A stretch of DNA of 64,000 nucleotides. Source: JBBRHQ01 sp963815645 (GTDB taxonomy: Bacteria; Actinomycetota; Thermoleophilia; Solirubrobacterales; 70-9). The notes beneath the pieces are model-generated. The model made no database searches and was not told the DNA's origin. It saw only the letters and a program-made list of their open reading frames with translations. The DNA lies in contig CAWFHL010000001.1 of NCBI GenBank assembly GCA_963815645.1, forward strand, positions 1,612,001 through 1,676,000, given 5' to 3'. The position numbers were made by a program, and so were the translations under genes. This document shows positions 44,532-53,872 of this stretch, in pieces; positions within the stretch are counted from its first letter, which is position 1, and each line of letters starts with the position of its first letter.

Positions 44532-46066
44532 TCCTGCGGACCGGGATCCTCGATGACCTCCATCTTGCCCCCGGGCAGGGCGATCAAGGAGAACACGAAG
44601 CAGACCGCCATCACCCCGGCCATCGCGTAGAAGATCGTCTGCGAGGAGAGCGCGTAGCTGTGCTGCACGGCGTGCAGGAACTGCTCCGCGCGAGGCCCGC
44701 CGCCGGCGGCCAGACCGCCGCCGCCGGAATGGCTGATCGAGTCGGCGATCGCGTCCGCCTTTGCCTTCGGCAGCCCGAGGCCTCCCAGCGCCGAGTCCAG
44801 GTTCGACTTGTTCTGGACGATCAGGATCGTCCCCAGCACCGCCAGCCCGAGGCTCGAGCCGAAATTCCGAACTGTCTGTGTGATTCCGGTCGCCTCCCCG
44901 TAGCTGCTGCGCGGCGCCCGGTTGATGGCGTCGGTGTTTGACGGTCCCAGGACGAGGCCGACCCCGACGCCGGCGACGACGATGTAGGTCCACTGGTCGT
45001 CGTAGTTGAGGCCGGGCAGCTCGTGGGCCCAGAGGTAGAAGCCGATCGCGGCGATCGCCGAACCGGCGACCACCGCCGGCCTGGCGCCGCGCTCGTCGAG
45101 GATCCGCCCGCCCACCTGGGCGGCGATCGCGAAGCCGGCGAAGAAGGTGAGCAGGTAGAGCCCGGCGTTGGAGGCGCTGTCGCCGAGCGATAGCTGGGCA
45201 TAGGTGCTGGCGAAGAAGAACAGCGGCACGAAACAGATCATCAGCAGGAAGAGGACGACGTTCTGCATCGCGAAGCGGCGGTCATCGAAGATCTGCATCC
45301 GCAGCAGCGGGGCGGGGATGCGCAACTCGAAGCGGACGAAGAAGGCGAGAATCGCCAGCCCGACGACCAGGCAGCCGATCGTCGCGGCGCTCCCCCAGCC
45401 CCAGACGCTCGCCTGCTGCAGGCCGAGCACGGCGATCCCCATGCCGGCGGCGATCAGGACCGTGCCGCGGTAGTCGATCGGGGCGGGGCGCCTCTCGTTC
45501 TCGGGCTTCGAGATCGCGATCAGGATCAGGGCGATGATCGCCACCGGGATGTTGACCCAGAAGATCGCCCGCCAGGTCCATTCGGTCAGATAGCCGCCGG
45601 CGATCGGGCCGACCGATGTCAGTCCGCCGGCGATCCCGAAGAAGATAGCCATCGCCCTGCCGCGCTCCTCGAGCGGATAGGCGGCGATCACGATCGCCAG
45701 GGCCGCCGGGAACATCAGCGCTGCCCCGGCGCCCTGGATCACCCGGAAGGCGATGATCCAGGCCTCGCCGATGCCGCTCGTAGGAGTCGCTCCGCAGAGG
45801 GCCGAGGAGACGGCGAAGACGATTACCCCGATCACCACCATTCTCCGGTGCCCGGCGATGTCGGCGAGACGCCCGCCGAAGGCGAACAGGGCCGAGAGCG
45901 ACAGCAGGTAGCCGTTGATGATCCACTGCACCCCGGTGGAGGAGAGCGAGAGGTCGGTCTGCAGGTCGGGCGCTGCGATCGCGACGATCGTCTGGTCGAT
46001 GAACGTCATCGCCACCGCGAAAATCATCGCCGCGAGGACGAGCCCCTTTCTCCCGGGGGACGACAC
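44528..46066 (-). CDS. MFS multidrug exporter, DHA2 (EmrB/QacA) type
   Basis: 512 residues with about 14 spans. The start GTG 46066 is chosen because TAGGGT (46079-46074) ends 7 nt upstream and because the longer frame from 46141 would overlap the divergent gene at 46117. FIDQTIVAIAAPDLQTDL is the DHA2 TM1 motif; GGRLADIAGHRRMVVIG is the MFS loop 2-3 motif. A proton-driven exporter; no regulator gene is adjacent, unlike the MFS at 1.4 kb. The C-terminal cytoplasmic end is rich in Gly and acidic residues. Confidence 0.88.
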   Translation of the reverse strand: MSSPGRKGLVLAAMIFAVAMTFIDQTIVAIAAPDLQTDLSLSSTGVQWIINGYLLSLSALFAFGGRLADIAGHRRMVVIGVIVFAVSSALCGATPTSGIGEAWIIAFRVIQGAGAALMFPAALAIVIAAYPLEERGRAMAIFFGIAGGLTSVGPIAGGYLTEWTWRAIFWVNIPVAIIALILIAISKPENERRPAPIDYRGTVLIAAGMGIAVLGLQQASVWGWGSAATIGCLVVGLAILAFFVRFELRIPAPLLRMQIFDDRRFAMQNVVLFLLMICFVPLFFFASTYAQLSLGDSASNAGLYLLTFFAGFAIAAQVGGRILDERGARPAVVAGSAIAAIGFYLWAHELPGLNYDDQWTYIVVAGVGVGLVLGPSNTDAINRAPRSSYGEATGITQTVRNFGSSLGLAVLGTILIVQNKSNLDSALGGLGLPKAKADAIADSISHSGGGGLAAGGGPRAEQFLHAVQHSYALSSQTIFYAMAGVMAVCFVFSLIALPGGKMEVIEDPGPQD

Positions 46067-46116
46067 GGGCAGGACCCTATTGCCGAGATCGGCGCGAGCG
46101 GCTGTATCTTGGATGC

Positions 46117-46473
46117 TTGGCGGCGAAGCGGGGAAAGTCACGTCGCGAGCGGTCCCGTCCGGCGACCGTCGACTACACCGATCCCGAGGGAAACGTGCTG
46201 ACGCTGAGGGAGTCGCTCAGCGTGGCAACGATCGCCAAGATCCGTGAAGCGCCGGCGAATCCCGCCGCCTCCGCCGAGGATGCCTGGCGCAGGCGCAACG
46301 AGATTATGTTCGAGCGTCTCGCGGCGAGCTGGGAGATAGCGGGGCTGCCGCTCGACGACCAGGCGATGCTGCTCGGCCGCTACCGGATGGCCGACGCCGA
46401 CACCCAGCGCTGGGTGCGGGAGACGATCGGCGCCCACCTTCGCCGTTACCTCCCGGAGCTGGCCGGCGACTAG
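46117..46473 (+). CDS. Conserved hypothetical protein, helical
   Basis: 118 residues from TTG 46117, 6 nt after TATCTT (46105-46110), leaderless and divergent from the MFS gene 50 bp away. A basic N-terminus (AAKRGKSRRERSR) leads to VDYTDPEGNVLTLRESLS and then a helical part rich in Ala, Arg and Glu (EDAWRRRNEIMFERLAASWE). No membrane span or known domain. Real coding is supported by the start signal and the even amino acid composition. Confidence 0.6.
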   Translation: MAAKRGKSRRERSRPATVDYTDPEGNVLTLRESLSVATIAKIREAPANPAASAEDAWRRRNEIMFERLAASWEIAGLPLDDQAMLLGRYRMADADTQRWVRETIGAHLRRYLPELAGD

Positions 46474-46509
46474 ACGCGACCGCCAAACTCTCGCGAGCGG
46501 GCCGGTGGG

Positions 46510-47694
46510 TCATGCTGCCTCCAGCACCACCGCGAGGCCCTGGCCGACGCCGATGCAGATCGTCGCCAACCCCCAGCCGCCGCCCTGCCGGCGCAACTCG
46601 TGGGCGAGGGTGCCGAGGATGCGGATCCCCGAGGCGCCGAGTGGGTGCCCGATCGCGATCGCCCCGCCGTTTGGGTTGAGCTTCTCCGGATCCAGCTCGG
46701 GCCAGCCTGCGATGCAGGCGAGCGACTGGCTCGCGAAAGCCTCGTTCAGCTCCACCGCGACCAGATCGTCCCAGCCGATCCCGGCGCGCTCGAGCGCGCC
46801 GTGCGCCGCCTGCACCGGACCGATACCGAAGACGTCAGGGTCGACCCCGGCGGCGGCCCGGGAGGCGATCCGCGCCAGCGGCGCCCGGCCGATCCTCTCG
46901 GAGGCCCGCTCGTCGCCGATCAGCGCCGCCGCGGCTCCGTCGTTGAGCGGCGAGGCGTTGCCCGCCGTCACGGTCCCGTCCTCGCGGAACACCGGCCGCA
47001 GCTTCGAGAGCGCCTCGATCGTCGTCTCCGGCCGGATGCTCTCGTCGCGCTGCAGCTCGACCCCCTCGACCGCGACGATCTGATCGTCGTAGCGGCCCTG
47101 CTTCCAGGCATCCGCCGCCAACCGGTGGCTGCGAAGTGCGAACTCGTCCTGGGCGGAGCGGGAGATCGAGTGCAGGTCGGCGAGATGCTCGGCGCTCTCC
47201 CCGAGCGAGATCGTCCAGCGCTCGGGCATCCGCGGGTTGACCATGCGCCAGCCGAGGGTGGTCGAGTGAAGCTCCTGGTGCGCCCTGGGAAAGCCTCGCT
47301 CGGGCTTCAGCAGCACCCAGGGCGCCCGGCTCATCGACTCGACCCCGCCGGCGACGATCAGCGATGCGTCGCCGGTCTCGATCGCGCGGCTGGCGCCGAT
47401 CGCCGCCTCGAGGCCCGACCCGCAGAGCCGGTTGACGGTCGCACCCGGGACGCTGGTCGGCAGGCCCGAGAGCAGCGCCGCCATGCGGGCGACGTTGCGA
47501 TTGTCCTCCCCGGCGCCGTTGGCATCGCCGAACAGGACGTCGTCGATCTCGGCCGGGTCGAGTTGGGCGGAGCGCTCGAGCAGTCCGCTCAGGGCCCGGG
47601 AGGCGAGGTCGTCAGGCCGCACTCCGGCCAGCGCCCCGCCGTAGCGGCCGAACGGCGTACGAACCGCGTCGAGCAGGTAGGCGCTGGCGCTCAT
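46510..47694 (-). CDS. Acetyl-CoA acetyltransferase (thiolase)
   Basis: 394 residues from ATG 47694. NRLCGSGLEA holds the nucleophilic Cys, GGAIAIGHPLGASG the active His, and CIGVGQG the second catalytic Cys, so all thiolase residues are in place. AGGVESMSRAPWVLLKP and GNASPLNDGAAA complete the pattern. It condenses or cleaves beta-ketoacyl-CoA; the last step of fatty or branched acyl-CoA breakdown is likely. The ATG overlaps the TGA of the upstream DUF2855 gene with no ribosome-binding site, so translation is coupled. Confidence 0.93.
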   Translation of the reverse strand: MSASAYLLDAVRTPFGRYGGALAGVRPDDLASRALSGLLERSAQLDPAEIDDVLFGDANGAGEDNRNVARMAALLSGLPTSVPGATVNRLCGSGLEAAIGASRAIETGDASLIVAGGVESMSRAPWVLLKPERGFPRAHQELHSTTLGWRMVNPRMPERWTISLGESAEHLADLHSISRSAQDEFALRSHRLAADAWKQGRYDDQIVAVEGVELQRDESIRPETTIEALSKLRPVFREDGTVTAGNASPLNDGAAAALIGDERASERIGRAPLARIASRAAAGVDPDVFGIGPVQAAHGALERAGIGWDDLVAVELNEAFASQSLACIAGWPELDPEKLNPNGGAIAIGHPLGASGIRILGTLAHELRRQGGGWGLATICIGVGQGLAVVLEAA

Positions 47695-48758
47695 CGGGGG
47701 GAGAGCAGATGCCCGTGGGCCGGATCGATCCGGCCATCGAGCAGCTCGAGATAGGTTCGCTCGATCGCCTCGAAGCCGCTCTCCCGAGATGTTTGCAGCC
47801 AACCACCCGCCCATCCCACATAGGCGCTCCAGGCCTCCGCGATCCGGGCCTCGAGGCCGTCGGCTCCCCAGTCGGAGCCCCGCTTGCGCGCCCTGTCGGG
47901 AGCGAAGAAGAGGCTCGGCTCGGGGCCCGGCATCTCGCCGGGGTCGGCCCCCGCCCGCTCCCAGTGGGTCACCCCGATGATCGCGCTGTGGGCGAGCTTC
48001 TCGCCGAGACGGCGGTGCACGGCGCCCCGAACCGCGGCGTCGCCGGAGAAGTCGAGATAGACCCCGCCGTCGCGGGGAAGGGAATCGATCTGCTCGTAGG
48101 TGAGGGCCCGGTCGTAGACCCCGAGGCTCTCGACGAAGCCGAGGTTCCCTGCCGAGGTGAGGCCGATCACCGCGGGACCCCCGCGCCTGGAGAGCAGGAA
48201 GGCGGTGCTCAGCGCGGTCTTGCTGGATGCGCTGCCGAGGATCACCGTCCCCGGCTCCAGCAGGCCTTCGTCCGCCAGCAGGTCGTCCAGCAGGAACGAG
48301 GTCGCGAACAGGGGCCGCAGCAGCATCTGCTCGGCCTCCCGGTCCGGGTCATACAGCGGGTCGCTCGCCACCGCGCTGTAAAGGTTGTAGGTGGGAGGCA
48401 GCGCGGCGCGATGGGGAGTCGCATCGACGAACCCCCGCCGGTCGAGCCTGTCGGGGGTGACGATCAGCCCTGTCGACATCGGAAGGTAGCCGTAGACCCG
48501 GGTTCCTTCGGGAAGGTCGTCGTGCGCCGAGGAGGCAACGGTCGCGAAGCCCCAGACGGGGACCCGGCCCCAGCCGTCCTCGGTTTCGAAGAAGTCCCAG
48601 TAGGACATCGCCTCTCCCATCACCGCGTAGGTGACGTTGTTGGAGGTGAGGCCGAAGCAGTCGATCGAGAGCAGCGCCTGCCCCGGAGCCGGGTCGTCTG
48701 GAGGCGGATCGACGATCCGGCAGCGGCGCAGGTCGTCACGCTTGACCAGCAGGTCCAT
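47691..48758 (-). CDS. DUF2855 family protein
   Basis: 355 residues from ATG 48758 (MDLLVKRDDLR). The pattern GLTSNNVTYAVMGEAMSYWD, then WGRVPVWGFATV and ILGSASSKTALSTAFLL is diagnostic of DUF2855 (PF11017). The last motif and VIGLTSAGNLGFVESLG resemble the cofactor-binding half of MDR/zinc-free alcohol dehydrogenases, so a reductase-like fold is likely. No reaction is known. It is the first gene of a two-gene operon with the thiolase, which suggests a role in acyl-CoA or ketone metabolism. Confidence 0.85.
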   Translation of the reverse strand: MDLLVKRDDLRRCRIVDPPPDDPAPGQALLSIDCFGLTSNNVTYAVMGEAMSYWDFFETEDGWGRVPVWGFATVASSAHDDLPEGTRVYGYLPMSTGLIVTPDRLDRRGFVDATPHRAALPPTYNLYSAVASDPLYDPDREAEQMLLRPLFATSFLLDDLLADEGLLEPGTVILGSASSKTALSTAFLLSRRGGPAVIGLTSAGNLGFVESLGVYDRALTYEQIDSLPRDGGVYLDFSGDAAVRGAVHRRLGEKLAHSAIIGVTHWERAGADPGEMPGPEPSLFFAPDRARKRGSDWGADGLEARIAEAWSAYVGWAGGWLQTSRESGFEAIERTYLELLDGRIDPAHGHLLSPR

Positions 48759-48919
48759 CGGCCGAGCATTACAGAACTCGCCGTCCACCTCGCCTGGGTC
48801 ACCGGGCTGATTCTCCTTCTCACCCTGACCTGACGGCGCAGGCCGACCTGGAGCCACAGGAGCCCGGCCGACGGCGGCGAAAGCCACACCCCGATCGTCC
48901 CAAGCCCCTGAGGAGACCG

Positions 48920-49372
48920 ATGAAGGAGAAGATCGCCGCCATCTCGATCGCCGCTCTCGCCGCCCGCGTGACCTTGCCCGTGACGGCTCCCGCTGCCGGG
49001 GAGCCAGGTGGCACGGTCGTGCGGACCGTGTTGTTGCAGTCGACCTCGGGCTTCTCGACTCCTGGCGGGCCGAACGGCGGCGCGCTGTTCGGGGGAACCG
49101 GGAAGCTCAGGCAGGGGGGAGTTGCGGTCGGCAGCTTCTCCAGCGCCTGCATCAGCACCTCGACACTCGGCGGGCAGTGCAACGTGACCTTGATCTGGAA
49201 CGGCAAGGGCAGGGTGCAGGTCGCCGGCTCGATCCGCATCGACAAGCCGGACAACGTCGCCTCGATCGTCGGAGGGACCGGCAAGTTCCGCGGCGCCCGG
49301 GGGACCATGATCATCCGCAGGGTCTCGGAGGACGGTTCCAGGCAGCGGGCGCGCCTCCGCTTCATCGAATGA
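48920..49372 (+). CDS. Exported small beta-barrel protein (dirigent/AOC-like)
   Basis: 150 residues from ATG 48920 with GAGGAG just upstream. Residues 1-26 are a signal peptide. The mature part (VVRTVLLQSTSGFSTPGG, GSFSSACISTS, GGTGKFRGARGTMIIR) has the Gly-rich strand-turn pattern of dirigent/allene-oxide-cyclase-like barrels, with two Cys likely paired. These barrels bind small hydrophobic molecules; no catalytic assignment. The stop overlaps the ATG of the YciI-like gene. Confidence 0.6.
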   Translation: MKEKIAAISIAALAARVTLPVTAPAAGEPGGTVVRTVLLQSTSGFSTPGGPNGGALFGGTGKLRQGGVAVGSFSSACISTSTLGGQCNVTLIWNGKGRVQVAGSIRIDKPDNVASIVGGTGKFRGARGTMIIRRVSEDGSRQRARLRFIE

Positions 49373-49662
49373 GCGGCCCGCATCGCCTGCTGGCGCTGAC
49401 CTACGCCTACGTCCCCGACATCCTCGAGCGCCGTGCCCCGCACCGCGACGCGCACCTCGAGCTGGTCCGCGGTTGGTGCGAGCAGGGCCGGCTGGTGATC
49501 GCCGGGGCGCTCGGCGATCCCCCTCATGGCGCGCTCTTCGGTTTCGATTGCGAGGAGGCGGCTGTCGGCGAGTTCATCGCCGCCGACCCCTTTATCGTCG
49601 CGGGACTGGTGAGCGAGCGCTCGATCGAGCCCTGGACGGTCGTCGCCCTGCGCTCTTCCTGA
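49369..49662 (+). CDS. YciI-like protein
   Basis: 97 residues. The ATG at 49369 overlaps the preceding TGA (ATGA). HRLLALTYAYVPDILERRAPHRDAHL and GRLVIAGALGDPPHGALFGF, with VGEFIAADPFIVAGLV, fit the YCII superfamily (ferredoxin-like fold with a conserved His-Asp pair, here HRDAHLE). Function is unknown for most members. Coupled to the exported barrel protein. Confidence 0.8.
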   Translation: MSGPHRLLALTYAYVPDILERRAPHRDAHLELVRGWCEQGRLVIAGALGDPPHGALFGFDCEEAAVGEFIAADPFIVAGLVSERSIEPWTVVALRSS

Positions 49663-49675
49663 GCGGCCCCCGCCG

Positions 49676-51538
49676 TCAGGCGGCCGGTAGCCGCCGCCGG
49701 CGCGGCTCGGCGACGATCGCCAGCACCTCTTCGGCGTGTTTGCGGATGAAGCTCGGCCCGATTCCCCGGATCGCGGCCAGCTCCTCCACCCCGCTGGGGC
49801 GGTTGGAGGCGATCGCTTCGAGGGTGCGGTCGTGGGCGACCGTGAAGGCCGGCTTGCCGGCCGCCGCGGCCAGCCTCCAGGCCCGCAGCGCCTCGAACAG
49901 CTCCGAGTCGGCCGGCGACAGCTCCGGCGCCTCCGCCGGGCGGGCGCGCGCCCTCCTCGGCGCCGAAACGGTGATCTCCGCCGGGTCCGGCAGCCAGCCG
50001 GCCGGGTCGCAGACGTCGCAGCAGCGGCCCTCGGGGATGCCCGCGGCGCTGTCGCCGAAATGGTCGAGCAGGGCGCGCCGCCTGCAGCTGCCCGAGAAGC
50101 TGAAGGCGTCGACCGCCCGGTAGGCGCGCCAGCTGCGATCGCGGGCTTCGCGGCAGGCGGCCGCGACCCGCCGCAGATCGAGTGGCCCGTCGAGCTCGAC
50201 GAGCAGTCGGCCTCCGCCGGCGGGCTCGATCCTCAGCGCCCCGGTGCGCTCGGCGATCGCCAGGGGGATCCGCTCGTCTTCGAAGCGCGGGCTCTCGATC
50301 CGCAGGGCGCCGTCCGAGTCAGCGGCCGCGCGTAGCCGATCGAAGTGGGCGGCGACCTCCGCGGGCTCGACGCTTCGCTGCTCGATGAAGCGCACCAGTC
50401 GCCCGAGGTCGGAGCGCATCGCGAGCAGCACGGCTCGGGAGGGCCGGCCGTCACGCCCGGCACGGCCGGCCTCCTGGTAGTAGGCCTCGACGCTGGTCGG
50501 TATTGCCCAATGCCAGACCGAGCGCACGTCGGCCTTGTCCACCCCCATGCCGAAGGCGTTGGTTGCGGCGATCACCTCGGCATCGCCGCTCATGAAGCGG
50601 TGCTGCGCGGAGGCCCGCTCGTCGGGGGCCATCCCGGCGTGGTAGGCGACGCTCACCAGCCCGGCCGAGCGCAGCGAGTCACAGACTGCCTCGGTGTCGC
50701 GCCGGGTCCCGCAGTAGACGATCGCCGGGCGGTTCGCGGGGTCCGCCAGCCCGATCTCCAGCAACCGCTGCTTGCGCGCCTTCGACCCCTTCCCTTCAAG
50801 CTGGACGATGTCGAAGGAGAGGTTGGGCCGGTCGAAGCCGGAGCGGACCAGCAGCGGCTCGCGAAGGCCGAGCCGCTCGGCGACCTCGGCGGCGACCTCC
50901 TCGGTCGCGGTCGCGGTGCAGGCCATCACCGGCGGCCGCCCGAGGCGCTCGAGCGCCTTCGGCAGGCGCAGGTAATCCGGCCGGAAGTCGTGCCCCCACT
51001 CGGAGAGGCAGTGGGCCTCGTCGACCGCCATCAGGTCGACCCGGCGGCTGGAGAGGGCGTCGAGGAAGGCCGGCGAGCCGAACCGCTCGGGAGAGCAGTA
51101 GACGATCCGCGCGGCCCCGTCGCGAATCGACGCGAGGGCCGTCCGCGCCTCCTGCTCTCCGAGCCCGGAGGCGATCATCACCGCCGGGTGTCCTCCCGCC
51201 GCCAGCCTCTTCCACTGGTCGGCCATCAGGGCGATCAGCGGGCTGACCACGATCGTCAGATCCTCCCCGGCCAGCCCGGGGAGCTGGTAGCAGAGGCTCT
51301 TGCCCCCGCCGGTGGGCATGACGATCAGCGAGTCGCGCCCCGCCAGTCCGGCCTCCACCGCCTCGCGCTGACCGGGCCGGAACTCGGCATGGCCGAAGTG
51401 GGCCAGCAGCGCGTCGGGTTCGGGCGGGCCGTCGTAGAGCAGGGCCGGCGCCTCCGCGCCGGCTTCCTCGATCCCCGCCAGGCCCTGCAGCGCGAGCTGG
51501 GCTTCCTCCTGGTTGGGGTCGAGCTCGGGCAGGGCCAC
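49676..51538 (-). CDS. recQ: ATP-dependent DNA helicase RecQ
   Basis: 620 residues from GTG 51538, 6 nt after TAGTCT (51550-51545), leaderless. Helicase motifs: VMPTGGGKSLCYQLPG (I), VDEAHCLSEWGHDFRPDY (II plus RecQ aromatic loop), IVYCGTRRDTEAVCDSLR (IV) and QEAGRAGRDGRPSRAVL (VI). The zinc-binding part has CRRRALLDHFGD and GRCCDVCD. The C-terminus is an HRDC-like domain (LRAWRLAAAAGKPAF, GVEELAAIRGIGPSFIRKH). An N-terminal 40-residue acidic extension precedes the usual start. Works in recombination and fork repair. Confidence 0.95.
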   Translation of the reverse strand: MALPELDPNQEEAQLALQGLAGIEEAGAEAPALLYDGPPEPDALLAHFGHAEFRPGQREAVEAGLAGRDSLIVMPTGGGKSLCYQLPGLAGEDLTIVVSPLIALMADQWKRLAAGGHPAVMIASGLGEQEARTALASIRDGAARIVYCSPERFGSPAFLDALSSRRVDLMAVDEAHCLSEWGHDFRPDYLRLPKALERLGRPPVMACTATATEEVAAEVAERLGLREPLLVRSGFDRPNLSFDIVQLEGKGSKARKQRLLEIGLADPANRPAIVYCGTRRDTEAVCDSLRSAGLVSVAYHAGMAPDERASAQHRFMSGDAEVIAATNAFGMGVDKADVRSVWHWAIPTSVEAYYQEAGRAGRDGRPSRAVLLAMRSDLGRLVRFIEQRSVEPAEVAAHFDRLRAAADSDGALRIESPRFEDERIPLAIAERTGALRIEPAGGGRLLVELDGPLDLRRVAAACREARDRSWRAYRAVDAFSFSGSCRRRALLDHFGDSAAGIPEGRCCDVCDPAGWLPDPAEITVSAPRRARARPAEAPELSPADSELFEALRAWRLAAAAGKPAFTVAHDRTLEAIASNRPSGVEELAAIRGIGPSFIRKHAEEVLAIVAEPRRRRLPAA

Positions 51539-51708
51539 GTGGCGAGACTAGGGAACCGGCCCGATGGGCTCTCCCCCTCGGGCCCGGCGGCGGGCCGGGC
51601 GCGGGGGACGAGCTGGAGTATGGGGATGCTGCGGCCGCTGAGAGCGGCGCCGGCGCGGTGGGTGGCGAATGCGAGAAGGGCCCGATCGCTGCGCTTTAGG
51701 ATTGCGGT

Positions 51709-52668
51709 GTGATCGACCCGCTCGAGCGCTGGCGCAAGTACGGGGAGAAGCCGGACTACGCCGGGCTGCCGAGCTTCGGCGGTGTGCCCTATACCGAGGA
51801 CCCGGCCGAGCTCGCCGGCGCCGACGTGGTGATCGTCGGCGCCCCCACCGACGACCTCGTATCCGATCGCCCCGGGGCGCGCTTCGGGCCGCGGGCGATC
51901 CGCGCGGCGAGCTGCCCGCCCGGGCCCCACCTCGAGGCCAAGGAGGACGGCTTCGCCGAGCTGCGGGTGATCGACTTCGGCGACGCTCCGGTGCTGCCGG
52001 CGGATCCTGCGCGCAGCCATGAGGCGATCGAGGCGACCGTTGGCGACGCGCTGGCCGCGGGGGCGATCCCGATCGTCCTCGGCGGCGATCACTCCATCGC
52101 CGAGCCCGACATCAGGGCCTGCGCCGGGCGCCACGGGGCGGTCGGCCTGATCCATTTCGACACCCACACCGACACCGGCGAGGAGGTCTTCGGGGTCGAG
52201 ATCTCCCACGGGACGCCGATGTTCCGCCTGGTCGAGCAGGGGGCGGTCGACCCGAGCCGCTATGTCCAGATCGGCCTGCGGGGCTACTGGCCCGGGGAGA
52301 AGGAGTTCGGCTGGCAGGGGGAGCGGGGGATCACCAGCTTCTTCATGCACGACGTGCGCGACCTCGGCATCTCCGAGGTGACCGATCTGGCGATCGCCGC
52401 CGTGGGCAGCGGCCCCGTCTTCCTCTCGATCGACGTCGACGTGCTCGACCCCGCCTACGCGCCGGGCACCGGAACACCCGAGCCAGGGGGGATGACGAGC
52501 GCCGACCTGCTCTGGGCGGCCCGCCAGATCGCCGCCCGCACCGAGCTGGTCGGCGCCGAGGTGGTCGAAGTCATTCCCACCGCCGTTGGCTCCGCAGACA
52601 TCACCGCGCTCGCGGCCGAGCGGATCGTCCGCGAGATCGTCACCGGCCTGGCCGCAGCCCGCAGCTAG
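51709..52668 (+). CDS. speB: Agmatinase/ureohydrolase family protein
   Basis: 319 residues from GTG 51709, 6 nt after TAGGAT (51697-51702), leaderless. The dinuclear manganese site is complete: GGDHS, HFDTHTDTG (D-x-H-x-D) and SIDVDVLDPAYAPGTGTPEPGG. ARFGPRAIRAAS is the agmatinase N-terminal motif. Family members hydrolyse agmatine, guanidinobutyrate or guanidinopropionate to an amine/acid plus urea; these cannot be told apart here, so the symbol is provisional. It heads the catabolic region 51.7-62.2 kb and converges on the acyl-CoA dehydrogenase gene with 7 bp between the stops. Confidence 0.85.
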   Translation: MIDPLERWRKYGEKPDYAGLPSFGGVPYTEDPAELAGADVVIVGAPTDDLVSDRPGARFGPRAIRAASCPPGPHLEAKEDGFAELRVIDFGDAPVLPADPARSHEAIEATVGDALAAGAIPIVLGGDHSIAEPDIRACAGRHGAVGLIHFDTHTDTGEEVFGVEISHGTPMFRLVEQGAVDPSRYVQIGLRGYWPGEKEFGWQGERGITSFFMHDVRDLGISEVTDLAIAAVGSGPVFLSIDVDVLDPAYAPGTGTPEPGGMTSADLLWAARQIAARTELVGAEVVEVIPTAVGSADITALAAERIVREIVTGLAAARS

Positions 52669-52675
52669 GCGGTCG

Positions 52676-53872
52676 TCAGTGGATGGTCGCCTCGACGCCG
52701 CGGCGCTCCAGGGCGCGGGCGATGATCAGCCGCTGGATCTCGGAGGTCCCCTCCCAGATCCGGTCGACCCGCAGCTCGCGCCAGAAGCGCTCGGCGACGT
52801 TGGTCCGGATGTAGCCGCGGCCGCCGAAGATCTGCACGGCCCGGTCGGCGGCCCGGCACGCCGCCTCGCTGACGAAGAGCTTCGCCATCGAGGCCTTGGC
52901 GTGGACGATCTTGCCGGGGGCGCCGGCGTCGGCGAGCTGAGCCACCTGGGCGGTGAGCAGCCGCCCGGCGGCGGCGTCCGCGGCCGAGTCGGCGAGCGGG
53001 AAGGAGACCCCCTGGTAGTCGATGATCCGTCGCCCCCCCTGCTCCCGCTCCAGCGCCCACTCGGTCGCCTCGTCGATCAGCCGCCACATCGCTCCGAGGC
53101 CGTGGGTCGCGATACCCAGCCTCTCCTCCGTGAACCACATCCGCTGCAGGTCGTCGCCGGCGCCCAGCCCGCCGATCACCGCGTCCTCTGAGACCTCCAC
53201 GCCGCTGAAGCGGACCGTCGGGTGCCCGTGGGGGTAGTTGTGGGTGAAGGGAGGATCGTCGACGAACTCGACGCCCTCGGCTCCGGGCTCGATCAGGAAC
53301 AGGGTCGGCAGCGACTCGTCCCCCTCGATCGCGTTGGCCATGACGATCATCACCAGGGCAGCGTCTGCCGAGGTGACGAACCACTTCTCGCCGTCGATCG
53401 CCCAGCCGCCCTCGCTGCGGGTCGCGGTGGTGGCGATTCCCGACGGGTCGGAGCCGGCGTGCTCCTCGGTGACCGCGTAGGCGGTGTCGCCCTCCCCGCG
53501 CAGGGCGGGTCGCAGGTAGCGATCGATCTGCTCCGGGGTGCCAAGTTCGAGCACGTTGTAGGCCCCCGGCACGTACCAGTGCAGGCCGTTGGTGCAGCGG
53601 CCGAACTGCTCGCCGACCAGGAAGGTGTCAAACATCGACCAGCCCTGGCCGCCGTTCTCGGGCTTGTGGCGGCCGCCGTTGAGGCGGGCCTCGATCGCCG
53701 CGGCCCGGACCCGCTCGATCTCGGGCACCGGCAGGCGGCCCCCGTTGCGCTCCGAGAGCTCCTCGAGTGGGATCAGCACCTCCTCGGTGAAGCGGCGGGC
53801 GCGCTGCTGGAGCTCCTCCTGCTCCGGGGTCAGCTCGATCCCGGGGGCGGCGGGGGTGGCGGTCGAGGTCAT
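52676..53872 (-). CDS. Acyl-CoA dehydrogenase
   Basis: 398 residues. AVTEEHAGSDPSGI and GEKWFVTSADAALVMIVMA are the ACAD signature regions binding FAD and acyl-CoA; FGGRGYIRTN and RIWEGTSEIQRLI carry the C-terminal catalytic Glu (EGT-EIQ) and FAD contacts. It desaturates acyl-CoA at alpha-beta and passes electrons to ETF. ATG 53872 overlaps the stop of the upstream hypothetical gene, so both are one operon from the promoter near 54340. The paralogue at 59.8 kb lies in the opposing arm of the same locus. Confidence 0.93.
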   Translation of the reverse strand: MTSTATPAAPGIELTPEQEELQQRARRFTEEVLIPLEELSERNGGRLPVPEIERVRAAAIEARLNGGRHKPENGGQGWSMFDTFLVGEQFGRCTNGLHWYVPGAYNVLELGTPEQIDRYLRPALRGEGDTAYAVTEEHAGSDPSGIATTATRSEGGWAIDGEKWFVTSADAALVMIVMANAIEGDESLPTLFLIEPGAEGVEFVDDPPFTHNYPHGHPTVRFSGVEVSEDAVIGGLGAGDDLQRMWFTEERLGIATHGLGAMWRLIDEATEWALEREQGGRRIIDYQGVSFPLADSAADAAAGRLLTAQVAQLADAGAPGKIVHAKASMAKLFVSEAACRAADRAVQIFGGRGYIRTNVAERFWRELRVDRIWEGTSEIQRLIIARALERRGVEATIH

